A stretch of DNA of 64,000 nucleotides, taken from the NCBI GenBank assembly GCA_026210745.1, contig CP110632.1, positions 3,905,001-3,969,000 of the forward strand, given 5' to 3'. Each line of letters begins with the position of its first letter. Positions within the stretch are counted from its first letter, which is position 1. The notes under the pieces were generated by a model. That model worked only from the letters and a program-made list of their open reading frames with translations, searched no databases and was not told the DNA's origin. A program made the position numbers and the translations under genes. This DNA is from Exobasidium rhododendri. Taxonomy: Eukaryota > Basidiomycota > Exobasidiomycetes > Exobasidiales > Exobasidiaceae. Below are positions 44,774-55,660 of the stretch, in pieces.

Positions 44774-47700
44774 CTACATCTGCTCGTAGAAGAGCATATA
44801 CGCTTGCGCCTTTAGCACCTCTTCAATGCTTGCTGCTCGCACTACAGTATCCGAAGCGTATATCCATCTGCGATGATCTTCCTTTTGTCCAACTCGACTG
44901 GCGGGACGAGGAGGAGCGCCATTCGAACCGTTAGTAGGTCGACGCGATCCATCGGTGGGGACTGCATTCCCACTTGCTTCTGAAGTGGACGAGAGAGCAG
45001 TGTCCTTGCTGGGTACCTCATTCAATTTGCCATCACCCGTACTAGATTCTAACGAGGAGATGGAATGGGACGACGGAGGCCCACCATCGCTCGAAATACT
45101 CTGATTGCGATCTCTTTCGCTGACCAAAGGGGAAGCATTATCGACGGATGATGGAGTCGACTTGTTTTCTTTCTGATACTTTTGGTCATCCTCCGACAGT
45201 GTGTTTGACTGGAAGCTCGCTTTGATGGCGAGACTGGTCTCTACTTGTGCTACCTTGTCCTTTGCGGAAGGGAGATTGACCCGATCGGACAAAACAAAGG
45301 CAGTGTAATGACCGCCCGACATGGAGCCGGAATGCACTACCACTGCGTACAATTTGTACTTTGTCTTACTGCTATTCGCTTCAAGATTTCCTTGCAATGC
45401 GTGATTTTCTTTGCTCGGCGTCTTTGGTCTCCTTCCCCATCTGCCAGAGCTCTTCTCCCCGTTACGCTCATGCTCCTCGTCTTCCTCTTCTTGTTTTGCT
45501 TTTTGTAGAGCTTTAGGATCACTGCATGATTTCAAATGACCTAATCGATTGTATTCTTCCCTAGGTGGTGCGAGCCAGGGCTTCACATCAAGGTACTCTG
45601 GAAAGCTGATGTAGTCGTCAATCTTCTTGTAGCTGTTTGAAAAGCTGTAAGAGCTGAAGCCTCGACCAGCGGCATGAAATCGCTTAAAGTGAAAGACAAA
45701 AACTTTAGGGGTCTCAGATATCAAGAAACGCTTCAGAGCCCTTTTCGGAAGCGAGTGAGTAGATCTCTTGCGCATACTTGCTGACTTTGCCATGGGTAGA
45801 CTTCTCTTGCTTTGCTCCTCCTTGAACTCAATTCGCCTGCTCTTCTTCTGGTCCTCCTCTTCAGTCTTGTCCTCGTTTCCTTGCACTGTTCCAGCCTCTT
45901 TCGCCTTCCTTTCTTTGCCATTTGTCTCATCATCGGAGAGGCTAGTCTCGGGTGCAGATACTGTTCCATTGGAGTCAACTTCGCCTGGGCTGTTGGGACG
46001 AGACAACGGTTCTCCCAACGTTAGCCCCTTTGAGCTGGCCGTGATTGCTTTGGGTGCCTGTAAGAGGGGCGCTCTCGTCGGGGTGACTGCGCTCTGTGGC
46101 TCGGAGGAATTTCCCTTACCTGATGACAGTACCTGTGGACCGGTCGTCTGAATCGAAGGAATGGTCTGCACCTTTTCTTGCGTTACCGTATGTGTCCACT
46201 CTGCGTGAGGCTGCGTCGGGGGACGTGTAGGCTTTCTCAATTCGTCGGATGACATCGACACTATAAAGTCTGGCTGAGACTCGCCGCCTTGCTGTTTGAG
46301 TCCGGCCTGTGCTCTTTCTTCTTCAGCTTCGTCATCGTCTTCATCTGACGTCTCGTCGTCACTGCTCCCTTCACTTTCATGTTCATCCCTACCTCTCCTC
46401 ATCCTCCTTGATTGAATCTTGGCATGTTCCAGAGCTGTAGGTGGATTTAGTATCCGCCAGCACCGTTTGCAAGCAAAGCTGTTTGCGCCATCCAATACCT
46501 CAACACTAGTAAATTGATTTAATGCTCGAACGAGACCCGTACTTGCTTGTTGATTCAAGACGTCCATCCCTGCTCCCTTGTGCCCATCTGAGTCATTTTG
46601 AACTGGAGTTCCTACTCTACGACCCCAAAGAAGTGCGTTGGTGGGAGCTGAAGGTGTCGGCGCTGGCGCTTCGGATAAGAGCTTTGCCAAATACGTCCCT
46701 TGCTTGCTGCGTTTCGGCTTCGTTTCATGTCGGGAGAATGGACGATGATGAGGGACATGATCGTGTTGATGAGTGGTCCTGTCGACAAGGTGGTGTATTT
46801 CTTCTCTCATGGGACTGACTTCTCTACTGGCCGGTCTACTCTTGATACTGACAGCACGCAGCATTGCTACAGCACCTTGGCCACCTTCCCTTTTCTTCTC
46901 CTCGCTGTGCATCGAGATGGACATCTTATCAACATCCAAGTGATTGACAGTTGACGAAGCAGGTTGAAAGTTCTTCATCATGAATGTTTTTGCGCTCTCG
47001 CGACTATTGGCATCCACTATGGCTGCATTCTGTCCAGCTGCGGCTGATTTCGGTCGAGCAATGGACCTGCCTGACCTACTTGCAGACCTCTTCACCTCGA
47101 CTGCTTCTTCTGTATCACTGACACTCCCCATCAAGCCATCAGTCAGCATGGCCAACGAATCTGCCGCCGATTTACTCGAGCTACTAGATGCGCCATTACC
47201 ACCACTTCCTTTACTAGAAGTTGCTCTTTTCCATCGATCAGCCATGCTTCTCATCCTGTCTCGCTTCCCAACGCTCTTTGCATCTGACTCGTGTCGTATC
47301 GAAAGCGACAAATCGTAGAAGTCTTCATACGTATGCGAGACGTGTCGACATCCTTCACAAACGACGCAGGAGAGCAATTTACCACAGAACAAATTATCCA
47401 CCAATGGTTGCAATTTCTCTTCTTGAGTTTTCGACTGATCATTTTTGGAAGAAGTCCTACGCCTCTGCCTCTTCGACTCAGATGGCGGTGGTGGATGCAT
47501 CTTTTTAATCACCTGTATCGCCCAAATGTCAGCTTCATTCGACACGCACCACATCAACACCCTCCTTTCACTCACATCTAACTCTTCCATCCGTAACGAG
47601 TCGAGCAGATGACGCAAAAGCTCATGCCCATCTTGCTGCCCATATTCTGTGTACTGGTCGTATTTGGATGATATAGTGTTCAAGAGTCGCTTTGGGTTGA

Positions 47701-48325
47701 CTGATGCTACCTTGGAAGGTTTCGCAGATTTGCTACCAAATGATGGCTGCTTCTCTTCCCACGTCTTCTCCATCACTTGGCGAAAGGCGGTATTGAGAGG
47801 TAGGTCGGATGAACGTGGCTCGTACGCTGATCTTGTATCAAAGGACGTCCTCGTTGAGCTGATGGTGGATGCTTCCGATTTCTCCGCGACACTTGCTTCT
47901 TTTGATCCTGCCTGACGTTGCAGAGCAGCAGCAATAGAAGAATCACCTGTATGAGACGTTCTTCGTGATGCCGGTCTAGAGCAAATGATTCTATGCTCTT
48001 CGTCGGCTAGTTGCAGAACAGGACTCTTGCATCGTGCTGTAAGTTGTTCAATCACGTCGGATGATAGATGTGTGTCGAAGGTTGCTAGTCCACCCGGTCC
48101 TGGCAAAAGTTCTAGTCCCTGACCTTGCAATATTCGTAGAGCTGATTGATCCAACAGCTCATCAGGGTGATACAGCTGTCTGAGACTCCTTGTCGCTGAC
48201 GTGGCTTGAAGGACCGAATTGAGGAAGCATGTATTTCCAAGATTGACGAATCCTGGGTGTGGACTCGTGTCCGTATACGACGACGAAGAGGAGGCAGTAG
48301 TCGCTCCCGTCGCACGTCGAGACAT
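44774..48325 (-). CDS. Ubiquitin-specific protease (USP/UCH family)
   Basis: The model is complement(join(44774..47512,47576..48325)), 1,162 residues. The catalytic Cys is in GFVNLGNTCFLNSVLQ near residue 35, followed by YTEYGQQDGHELLRHLLDSL, the zinc-binding CVVCEGCRHVSHTYEDFYDLSL and FACKRCW, VFHFKRFH, and the catalytic His box HSGSMSGGHYTAFVLSD with WIYASDTVVR. The enzyme removes ubiquitin from proteins by a Cys-His-Asp mechanism, and the target is unknown. Two long Ser-rich inserts (about residues 400-620 and 660-910) split the catalytic core, as in several fungal USPs. The 63-base intron (GTGAGT...ATACAG) is a multiple of three without a stop, so an unspliced product would still read through with 21 extra residues. 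The upstream in-frame extension starts with GTG. Confidence 0.88.
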   Translation of the reverse strand: MSRRATGATTASSSSSYTDTSPHPGFVNLGNTCFLNSVLQATSATRSLRQLYHPDELLDQSALRILQGQGLELLPGPGGLATFDTHLSSDVIEQLTARCKSPVLQLADEEHRIICSRPASRRTSHTGDSSIAAALQRQAGSKEASVAEKSEASTISSTRTSFDTRSAYEPRSSDLPLNTAFRQVMEKTWEEKQPSFGSKSAKPSKVASVNPKRLLNTISSKYDQYTEYGQQDGHELLRHLLDSLRMEELDVSERRVLMWCVSNEADIWAIQVIKKMHPPPPSESKRQRRRTSSKNDQSKTQEEKLQPLVDNLFCGKLLSCVVCEGCRHVSHTYEDFYDLSLSIRHESDAKSVGKRDRMRSMADRWKRATSSKGSGGNGASSSSSKSAADSLAMLTDGLMGSVSDTEEAVEVKRSASRSGRSIARPKSAAAGQNAAIVDANSRESAKTFMMKNFQPASSTVNHLDVDKMSISMHSEEKKREGGQGAVAMLRAVSIKSRPASREVSPMREEIHHLVDRTTHQHDHVPHHRPFSRHETKPKRSKQGTYLAKLLSEAPAPTPSAPTNALLWGRRVGTPVQNDSDGHKGAGMDVLNQQASTGLVRALNQFTSVEVLDGANSFACKRCWRILNPPTALEHAKIQSRRMRRGRDEHESEGSSDDETSDEDDDEAEEERAQAGLKQQGGESQPDFIVSMSSDELRKPTRPPTQPHAEWTHTVTQEKVQTIPSIQTTGPQVLSSGKGNSSEPQSAVTPTRAPLLQAPKAITASSKGLTLGEPLSRPNSPGEVDSNGTVSAPETSLSDDETNGKERKAKEAGTVQGNEDKTEEEDQKKSRRIEFKEEQSKRSLPMAKSASMRKRSTHSLPKRALKRFLISETPKVFVFHFKRFHAAGRGFSSYSFSNSYKKIDDYISFPEYLDVKPWLAPPREEYNRLGHLKSCSDPKALQKAKQEEEDEEHERNGEKSSGRWGRRPKTPSKENHALQGNLEANSSKTKYKLYAVVVHSGSMSGGHYTAFVLSDRVNLPSAKDKVAQVETSLAIKASFQSNTLSEDDQKYQKENKSTPSSVDNASPLVSERDRNQSISSDGGPPSSHSISSLESSTGDGKLNEVPSKDTALSSTSEASGNAVPTDGSRRPTNGSNGAPPRPASRVGQKEDHRRWIYASDTVVRAASIEEVLKAQAYMLFYEQM

Positions 48326-49169
48326 AGTCGAGGTAAAGAGTAATTGCTGCTCTAGGAGGATGGAGTATCTACACACCTGCAGATGTTTTGAGATTCAGGA
48401 TGCCGCCGAGCTCTATGGAGAAGAGCATGAGAAGGGATTTCGGCGTCTTCAAATTGTCTGTTATCGATCGATAGCCAGCTCCTAGGCAAGGAAGAGGCAC
48501 AAGCGCTTTTTGCTTGAAATACTGATTTGCTCAGTAGCTGTGATGCGACTCGACGTTCAGCGACAAGACGAGCTTGCCATCTATTCACAGAGACGACAGA
48601 CAGTATGGAGGCAGGATCGTCGACGCAAGGAGTGTGTGTGTGTGTGTAGGTTGGCGCAGTCCTCCATCCACCTGCGAACTTGACGTCGGCTTCAATGCAC
48701 ACTAAGAAATGAATACTACTACTGTACTATTCATTGGCCCTGATACACTATCTATAGAATTAACGCCGCGGGTATCCAATGAAGCTTCTCAAGCCTTTTC
48801 ATATGTTATTGTCTCACTTTATCGTGCGCAGACGTCGCGAGTCTTCGTATCAGACCTTCCGCGGAAATACTGCGTCCAGCCCGGTCTGACTTGGGGCGCT
48901 CCGTCGCCTGCCTGAGAAGATTGGCATATGACATAGTGATCCTCTTTCAGGATTCTTATAGAAGGGTAACGATGACACAGGATCCTAGGACTGGACTGAC
49001 CAGTGTAGATACGAGGGACACAGGGAGGAAGGTGGGTGTATTATAGGTTTTGCGCTTAGATGAGATGAAGAGTAGAGGGGAAAGGTACCGGTCATCCTCG
49101 CGGGAAAAAAGTCGTCAGTGGCCTTGGTGAGTGTCGCTTTCTTGGACCAGTCATGATCAAGATCTAAAT
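48326..49169. other. Intergenic region upstream of USP gene
   Basis: These 844 bases hold the USP promoter and the 3' end of the seven-helix gene, both minus-strand. A GT run lies near 48632-48648. No further gene or RNA was recognised. Confidence 0.5.
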
Positions 49170-51275
49170 CTACTTTTCCTCTGGACAGGTAGCTTCCGAA
49201 GCATTTTCGTAGCTCAATGTACTAGTGCGGCCAATGCAGCAACTATCAGAGCGGTCGGCTTCGACGTTCAGCTCTTGACAGAAGCTTCGAGGGCTGAGCC
49301 GTGGATAACGATGTCCATCAAGACAATCAGAATGTACACTGCCTTGACTTAAGCCTGATGTAGCCGTCTCATCGGTTGGTGGTGTTTCTTCTCCCCTGTA
49401 CCTTTCCTCCTTAAGACAGTCGATCGACAAGCCCCGACAGCGAAAAGATGAATCAGAGGATTCTCGAAGTTCGCTGGAAGCGTCTGCAAGATCTTCTATC
49501 TTTGCTTGACCGTCTCTGGAAGAGAGAAGGGATCGCTTCAAGAGGCTGGAGAAGCTGCTTGAATTGTGAGCCTTCTTATCAGCAGTTGCAGGCGACAATG
49601 GAACTTCAACAATTCGATGATTAGAGTCCACAGAGGGTGGGTCTGCGATGGTCTTGCCAATAATTGGTCTCACAGAGTCCAACTTGACAAAGTCGGCCTT
49701 GTAGCGTCGAGGAGGTCGGTAGTAATTGCCTAGAATGACGGCGTCTTTTGTCTTCAAGCCACACGCAGTGATGTCATTCAGCATCACGATGGTCGCATTC
49801 GAAGAGTCCATGTCATTTCGAGCAGAAGCGGCCTTGCTCGTCTGACCGTGTGAACTGACCGCCGTGAGAACAATTTCTTGAGCTTGTGTGGACGGGCGAG
49901 TAGCTGTATTGTATGCCTCATCTTTGAGGAACTCGGCCGTGTCGTCGTAATAGATATAATCCAGATTGCTTCGATGAGGCCACTGACCTGATTGCATGCT
50001 AATCGTTCGTTCTTTGCAAATTGGGCGCGCAGCGGTAGCGTCAGAGAGGTCACTCTCGGCACCCGGTTTGGTTTGGGTCGGTTCCTTTGGCGGGTGATGG
50101 CCTTTTTGTCTCTCTTCTAGCTCGGATGAGTGTTCAGCGTTGAGCGTGACAAGGAGAGAAATGACGTGGACATTGCCAAGTGGGAAGGCAACTACAATCC
50201 AAAGATTTGTCAACGATGAGCGAGCCATTGATACCAACAGTGCCATGCTTATTCCTGTGGGACACAGTCCTGACTCGAAAATTATCTTGACGATCAAGCG
50301 AGTTTTTGCAAGCTTCTGAAGCTCTACTCTCTGCACATAACAGTCGTGGGCTTGGAAGAGCATCACAATGCTACACAAGATCGTAATCAGAACGCGAAGG
50401 AGAACAATGCCGATTAAGGGAACTCACATGTCGATCACACAAATGGCGGCGACATACGCCCACGACAAGAAGTCTGGCTGGTGAGGTAAGAAGGGGGTTT
50501 CACCCGGGTGCTTAGTCGCCATCTTGAGGTTAGCAGCCAGTCCAAGGATCGATGCCCCCAAAGCACCGAGGGATATTGGAAGCGTGGCAAGTAATGACTG
50601 AGAAGACTCGTAGATACGATAGGTGTAGAAAAATTGTACCGGCAATACCAACAGGACGTTGAAAGTATGGACCAGGAGAAGACTTTCGAAGACATTGTCA
50701 GTGGAAGCGAAAGCGAAACTGAGTGTCAAGTAGCTCGGACATGAGTCTCACCTAATTGGCGCTTTCACTGTTCCCTGTTCGTACAGTGAGCTTGCTCTAT
50801 CCCAGCACTCTACTAGAACATACCATGCTGCTTTCAAACCGCACACGGCCTGTAGTGAAGCCGTATGAGTGTTAGTCCGGACATAATCTCTCTCTCTCTT
50901 CTTTTTCGGCAAGCTCACCTGAGCGAGGCTGAATAGGAGAAGGCAAGCAAGTAGGCCTCGCAGCACTGTTACTCCGCAGCGAGAAGGGAACAGCTGTGGA
51001 GTGGCCAAGTATCAGCTTGACAGGCGTCAAGCATGGCCACTGCCAAGAACTTACGAAAGGAAGACAGATTCCCGCCAAGATACCAAAGCTGGTAAGATTA
51101 AAAGCCACACCAAGGAGAAACGGACCTACACTGGTAGTAACGTTCCCGCTTGAGTTGAGATTCCTCTGTAATACACAGCACCTTCGTCTTGCGACACTCA
51201 CACAACGTTGGGACTCGGTACCAGAAGGATGGCCGCTAGGGCTGCCTGGTCGCTGCTATCAGTAGATGCGCTCAT
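49170..51275 (-). CDS. Seven-helix membrane protein, DUF6534-like
   Basis: The preferred model is complement(join(49170..50370,50428..50682,50752..50849,50919..50993,51055..51130,51202..51275)), 592 residues. Seven hydrophobic segments follow in order, starting VGPFLLGVAFNLTSFGILAG, then GLLACLLLFSLAQAVCGL, VLLVLPVQFFYTYRI, SLGALGASILGLAANLK, YVAAICVID, and ending LWIVVAFPLGNVHVISLLVT followed by LNA. The QFFYTYRI and SLLVTLNA positions match the DUF6534 pattern of basidiomycete seven-helix proteins as I remember it. Whether these are receptors is unknown. The cytoplasmic tail of about 330 residues is Ser-rich and carries the only large soluble part. Intron 4 is ambiguous: acceptors at 50719 (33-base intron) or 50683 (69-base) both keep frame. 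I favour the longer because of size and branch-site spacing. All other introns are certain from continuity. Confidence 0.75.
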
Positions 51276-51932
51276 TTCTCCGCAAGATCAAGTGAGGGGA
51301 GAAAGTCTGCTCTCTGAGGCTGCCTTATGCGTTGAGTAGCCAGTGCTCCTCTCTCTGCTGCAGAGTTTTCATTGGCCCACTGTCTTTGATCGCCTGCCAT
51401 GTCGAGGAAGCTACTTTCTCTCACGGCCGTACTTTCTCACACATTTTCGGCTGTAGCGCACCTCCGCACTAACTTCCAAATTTCGCAGCATCTGCAACTA
51501 TACTTTCTTCTCAATCGCGCGCACAGCGCTTCAACGAGAACATCAGATGCCTGACAAAGCTTGCTGACCTTCCTCCTCCAGCGTTCGCTCATCGCTCTCC
51601 TCATGCTCTCACATAGCTTCAAACCCTGAGTAAATCCATGTAGGGGGCCAAGGAGGGCAGCCATATTCCACGTGGAAGTCGCCTAGCTTGGAATCCGAGT
51701 CACGCGCTACAGGCAGCCATGTCCTCTTTTGTGATTTTTTTTTTTGGTCTTCGCAGTCAAGTGTCAAGAGGCTATTGTTAGGAAATCAGGATCGCGAATG
51801 TTAGACTATCGCACTGGGAGCATCTAGACGGCGTGAAATGGTAGTCAAGGCACTTCATTTGCACCTTGATCTCCCCAGATACAATTCTTGTCATTTATCT
51901 TGACGAAGATCTGCATTGCCCCTCTGCACGTC
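51276..51932. promoter_or_regulatory. Divergent intergenic region, seven-helix / SET-TAD3
   Basis: These 657 bases lie between two start codons. A T-run of about ten sits at 51737-51746. The frame open upstream of the SET start begins with TTG and shows no conserved sequence. No other element was recognised. Confidence 0.45.
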
Positions 51933-54190
51933 ATGCCAGCATCTCTAGATCGCATTAACACCGGCGATCCGTTTAGGGCCAACGGAATCGACGCAAAGAA
52001 GTTGCTCGATAATGGTACACATTGTGACGAGAAAAGGAACGTGCAATCGACAGCTCCAGCCGGTTTCACACTCTCTTCAAGCTCTGCAAGATCTTCTTTC
52101 GCTTCAACATCGTCACAACCCGTGCTCCCTCCTGATTCACTACACGTACGACAGACTGCTTCGGCAGGGAGGGGTGTCTTTGCTTCTGTTCCATTGACAG
52201 CCGGTACTCTGTTGGACGTCAGTCATATCCTTCTCTTTCCTGCGAAAGAGTATCACGACCATGGAAGGCATACTCAGCTTGATGAGTACACATACGTTTG
52301 GAGTAAGGGGATCGAAGGGAATACTATGGCATTAGCTTTGGGGATTGGTAAGTGGACATAGAGCATCCTGTCTTGATGGCATCTGTGCGCTGACAGAGGG
52401 TCCATTTCCTCATTCCAGGCTCGCTCTTCAACCATTCATACACCACTCCCAACGTCAGTTATACTCTTGATCGAGCTACTGGGACCATTCGATATACGCT
52501 CATGCGAGATGTAATGCCTGAGGAGGAGCTTTGCATCAGTTACGGGACGGGGAGGATGTGGTGGGAAGAGGAAGCGCAAAGTAAGGAGGATGAAAGTCTC
52601 CTGAGCGAAGGAGATGATGCGAACAACAAGATAGAGGAAGAATTGCTCATGCTTGGTCAGCTTGGCCTTGTGCATGACGAACAAGAGACACGTCATTCGA
52701 AGAGGCGAGAAGACCGACATCGATACGAGTCTTCATTCACCCCTACACCTCCGATTGCGACACCCCCACCGATCATTGCACCTAAGCTTATCGGACCTGA
52801 AGCAGCGCCTTTATGGAGGATCACCGCGGCCGTCGATCCTAATACGACTTCACTAGAACTGATGACTGTCTGGGCAGTAGAGATTGATCCGAGAAAGTCT
52901 TCGAATTTCATGCAATTCTCACGATCAGTTTCGAGGAGATTGCGAGCAGCTGAAGAGGGCGGAGATGGACAGGAGCATATTCCGAGGATACCAGAGAGAA
53001 GTAAGGAGGACGTCGATGAGGAGGAAGACTTGGACGATGATGATGATGATGATGAAGAAGAAGAAGAGGAAGAGGACGATGGTGAAGATGAAGATGAATC
53101 TATGAAGCACCTCCGCCTATTTCATAGAACGAAGAACGTTCAAGGTCTGAGTGCACTCGTCTGCAGAGTGCAAGACGTGCCATCGATGGACAAGGTGGTG
53201 TCCTTACTGAAGAGTGCCGATGTTGTCTACGATGGAACGGAACCAGCACCTTATCAAGTGCTAGTGCCTAAATTTCCTGCTCCGAGTCGAGAAAGGCTGC
53301 CCGAGTGGAAGGCCTTCTGGCCAGTAGCAGTGCAGCATGGAAAATCAGCGCCGGACTTCTCCAGTCGATCAACCTCCTCCTCCTCATTGCTGTCGAACAA
53401 AGCTGTCACAGCATATCCAATGAGTAACACATCGGGAGCAGTCGATCGAGCAGCTGACGCACGATTGTGGACAAAGGAAATCACGCAGTGGGCAGTGGAC
53501 AATTTCCGAAAGTGTATAGAACTAGCAAAGAAGGCGAAAGAGCAAGGGGAGTTGCCAATTGGAGTGCATGTGACGCCTGCTTTCAGTGATCTAGAAACGA
53601 ATCGTCTGGTTGGACCAGATGGACATCCGTGGATCGAGGTCGATGCATGGGACACTCGTCGAAGTGAGCGCAATCCCATCAAGCATGCCGTCACCAACGC
53701 CATTCGAGACGTGGCAAAACTTCGAAGCGATCGAGATCGGGAAAGGTTAGTCCTTCTAGGTGCAAAAGTAGCCGCTTCCAACAGAGATTCGCAAGCCGAT
53801 CCTCATGCAAATCGACTGACAGCTGCGGCAAAGGCAGCAGACGAACTAGGTTCGGGCAGAGTGACGAATAGCGGTCAAGACTACCTTTTGAATAATCTTA
53901 TTCTATTCACCACTCACGAACCTTGCCTTTTGTGCTGCATGTCTCTGGTACATTCGAGAGTGCGAGCAATCTACTTTATCCAACCTTCACCAGGTGCAGG
54001 AGGTTGTTGTGGCTCTGATCTGAAGGAAGAGCTTCGCTGTACTTTTGCTCAGGATGGAGGACCATTTGCTGTTCAAGAGCAAGCGGGTTTAAATCATCAC
54101 TTCGACGTCTGGAAGTGGGTGGGAAGTCCCATAGATCTCGGAGAGGAAGAGTTAAATGAGCTGCTTGATGTACATCACCTAGATGCATGA
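51933..54190 (+). CDS. TAD3: SET domain fused to tRNA adenosine deaminase subunit Tad3
   Basis: The model is join(51933..52347,52419..54190), 728 residues, with a 71-base GTAAGT...TTCCAG intron. The N-terminal SET domain shows RGVFASVPLTAGTLL (near 80), the catalytic-core motif GSLFNHSYTTPNVSY (near 142) and EEELCISYG (near 175). After a very acidic run (about 338-366) comes a Tad3/ADAT3-like part: LVCRVQDVPSMDKVVSLL, FWPVAVQHG, HAVTNAIRDVA (near 560) and EPCLLCCMSLVHSRVRAIYF (near 640). Tad3 pairs with Tad2 to turn adenosine 34 of tRNA anticodons into inosine. Tad3 lacks the catalytic Glu, and here the HAE position reads HAV, as expected for the non-catalytic subunit, while the zinc-binding His and Cys residues remain. 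SET domains usually methylate lysine. Both parts lie in one frame after a single clean splice. Confidence 0.88.
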
Positions 54191-54408
54191 ATACCATTCC
54201 ATCGTGTCATGCTATATTTCCTTTTTTTATTAGCACTTCGAGGAAGAGAGCAGCTTCAGCGTTGGACCACCACATCAAGCTAATCGACCGCCCATGACCG
54301 GTACTTGAGACTGGGAAAATTGAGAAACAGATCAATGCTAGGGATTTGCGAGTCGAATATAATACATAGAAGACGTTGGTTATCACAACCGCGCCGTACT
54401 AGAACTTG

Positions 54409-55359
54409 TCACCTGCTACTGCTCCTGTTGCTATGTGGGAACCTGCCGGAAGTCGATGAACGGGGCTGGTAACCTTCGCTCGATAATATTTTGTTCCTAT
54501 TGTGCTCCTTTTCAACTTCGGCAGTGATTGCTGCAACGTCTGGTAGCGAAAATGACTCGCTTCGTATCGAATCATCACCAGCAGTATCGAAGGATGGCTC
54601 TTCTCCATTCTCATCGTCTTCGTCGTCCGAAATGGTTACTTCGCCAGCGTCGAACAATCGCTGAAGCAGAATAGGACTGCCGCGAGCGCTATAGACAACT
54701 TCGCCAGGCTTTGCTATCCGCGGCCTCTTACTCGAGGGAGCAGGTGCAATAGCCTGATCGTGACTTGCCTTGTCGTACTTTGCCGTCATACTCGAGTCTG
54801 CCGACGATTTTTGATTGATAAAGTCTTCCACTTTCGTCATCAGCACACTACGAGGATACACCAAAATGCCCACCTCCATTTGAGCGCGAGCTGAAATGAT
54901 ACTCATCTCCAACGCCTGACGAGCCTTAAGCAGCTCTTTGTCCACTGATGGAGAGGACAGAAGGAATTCAATACGCGCACTTGAGGTAGTCAATAGATGC
55001 CTCTGCTTACTTTCGATCTGGTATCCTTGCAAGCACGTCTCAATCTGTTCCTCCCATGTCTTGGCTGGCTTAGCATCGTATCCTGTTTTGGCTTTCTTCG
55101 ACGCTTTGTCTAGAGGAGGAGGCGTGTGCGGAGCCGGGACTGCTGTCCCCTTGCTATTCGAAGGAGAGGAGAAGGACGATGATAAGATGTTGAATTTGGA
55201 CGATGAATGAGAAGCTTTACTAGGCCGAGGCGATGGGTACATGTCCAAAATAGAGGGCGCCTTAGACGAAGATAATTTCAGCGATGAAGATCCTTGTGCG
55301 TGAGAATAGGGAGCATTTGAGAATGAAGACGAGACAGCTCTAGTCACAGCTCGAGGCAT
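54409..55359 (-). CDS. Unrecognised protein with helical middle and acidic patch
   Basis: A single open frame of 316 residues from the ATG at 55359. The frame stays open a further 65 codons upstream to a TTG, so a missing 5' exon is possible. The N-terminal 120 residues are Ser/Pro-rich. Residues of about 125-215 look helical (TWEEQIETCLQGYQIES, then KELLKARQALEMSIISARAQ and MEVGILVYPRSVLMTKVED). A basic patch KRPRIAKPGEVVYSARGS is followed by a block ILLQRLFDAGEVTISDDEDD with acidic residues. I cannot name a family. Nuclear location is suggested only by the basic and acidic patches. It converges on the SET-TAD3 gene and is divergent from CDK8. Confidence 0.55.
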   Translation of the reverse strand: MPRAVTRAVSSSFSNAPYSHAQGSSSLKLSSSKAPSILDMYPSPRPSKASHSSSKFNILSSSFSSPSNSKGTAVPAPHTPPPLDKASKKAKTGYDAKPAKTWEEQIETCLQGYQIESKQRHLLTTSSARIEFLLSSPSVDKELLKARQALEMSIISARAQMEVGILVYPRSVLMTKVEDFINQKSSADSSMTAKYDKASHDQAIAPAPSSKRPRIAKPGEVVYSARGSPILLQRLFDAGEVTISDDEDDENGEEPSFDTAGDDSIRSESFSLPDVAAITAEVEKEHNRNKILSSEGYQPRSSTSGRFPHSNRSSSR

Positions 55360-55660
55360 GTCTTTTGGACGCCAAATGACTACGTTAAATTGACCCTGGA
55401 GAGGACGTAGGAAGAGGAGTTGTATAGGCCCACCACGAACAGAAGAGGCACACACCACCCTCAAATGCAACAAATCGTTAATGCCCCTCCCGATTTCGTT
55501 GCTCGACGCGACCCGACACGTGAAGAGAAGCTCTGGCGCTTGGGCCAATTCCAACGTTGCTCCCAGTCACCTTGAAATCTACCCAGACTCACGCAGCCCG
55601 CCCTCGCCTTCTTCTTTACGACCCTTGCTCCTGCCTACCTGCGACATTCAACATGCTAGG
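55360..55660. promoter_or_regulatory. Divergent promoter region, orphan / CDK8
   Basis: About 300 bases separate the ATG of the orphan (-) from the preferred CDK8 ATG at 55661. A further in-frame plus-strand ATG lies at 55481, and the 60 codons it would add are not kinase-like. Confidence 0.4.
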
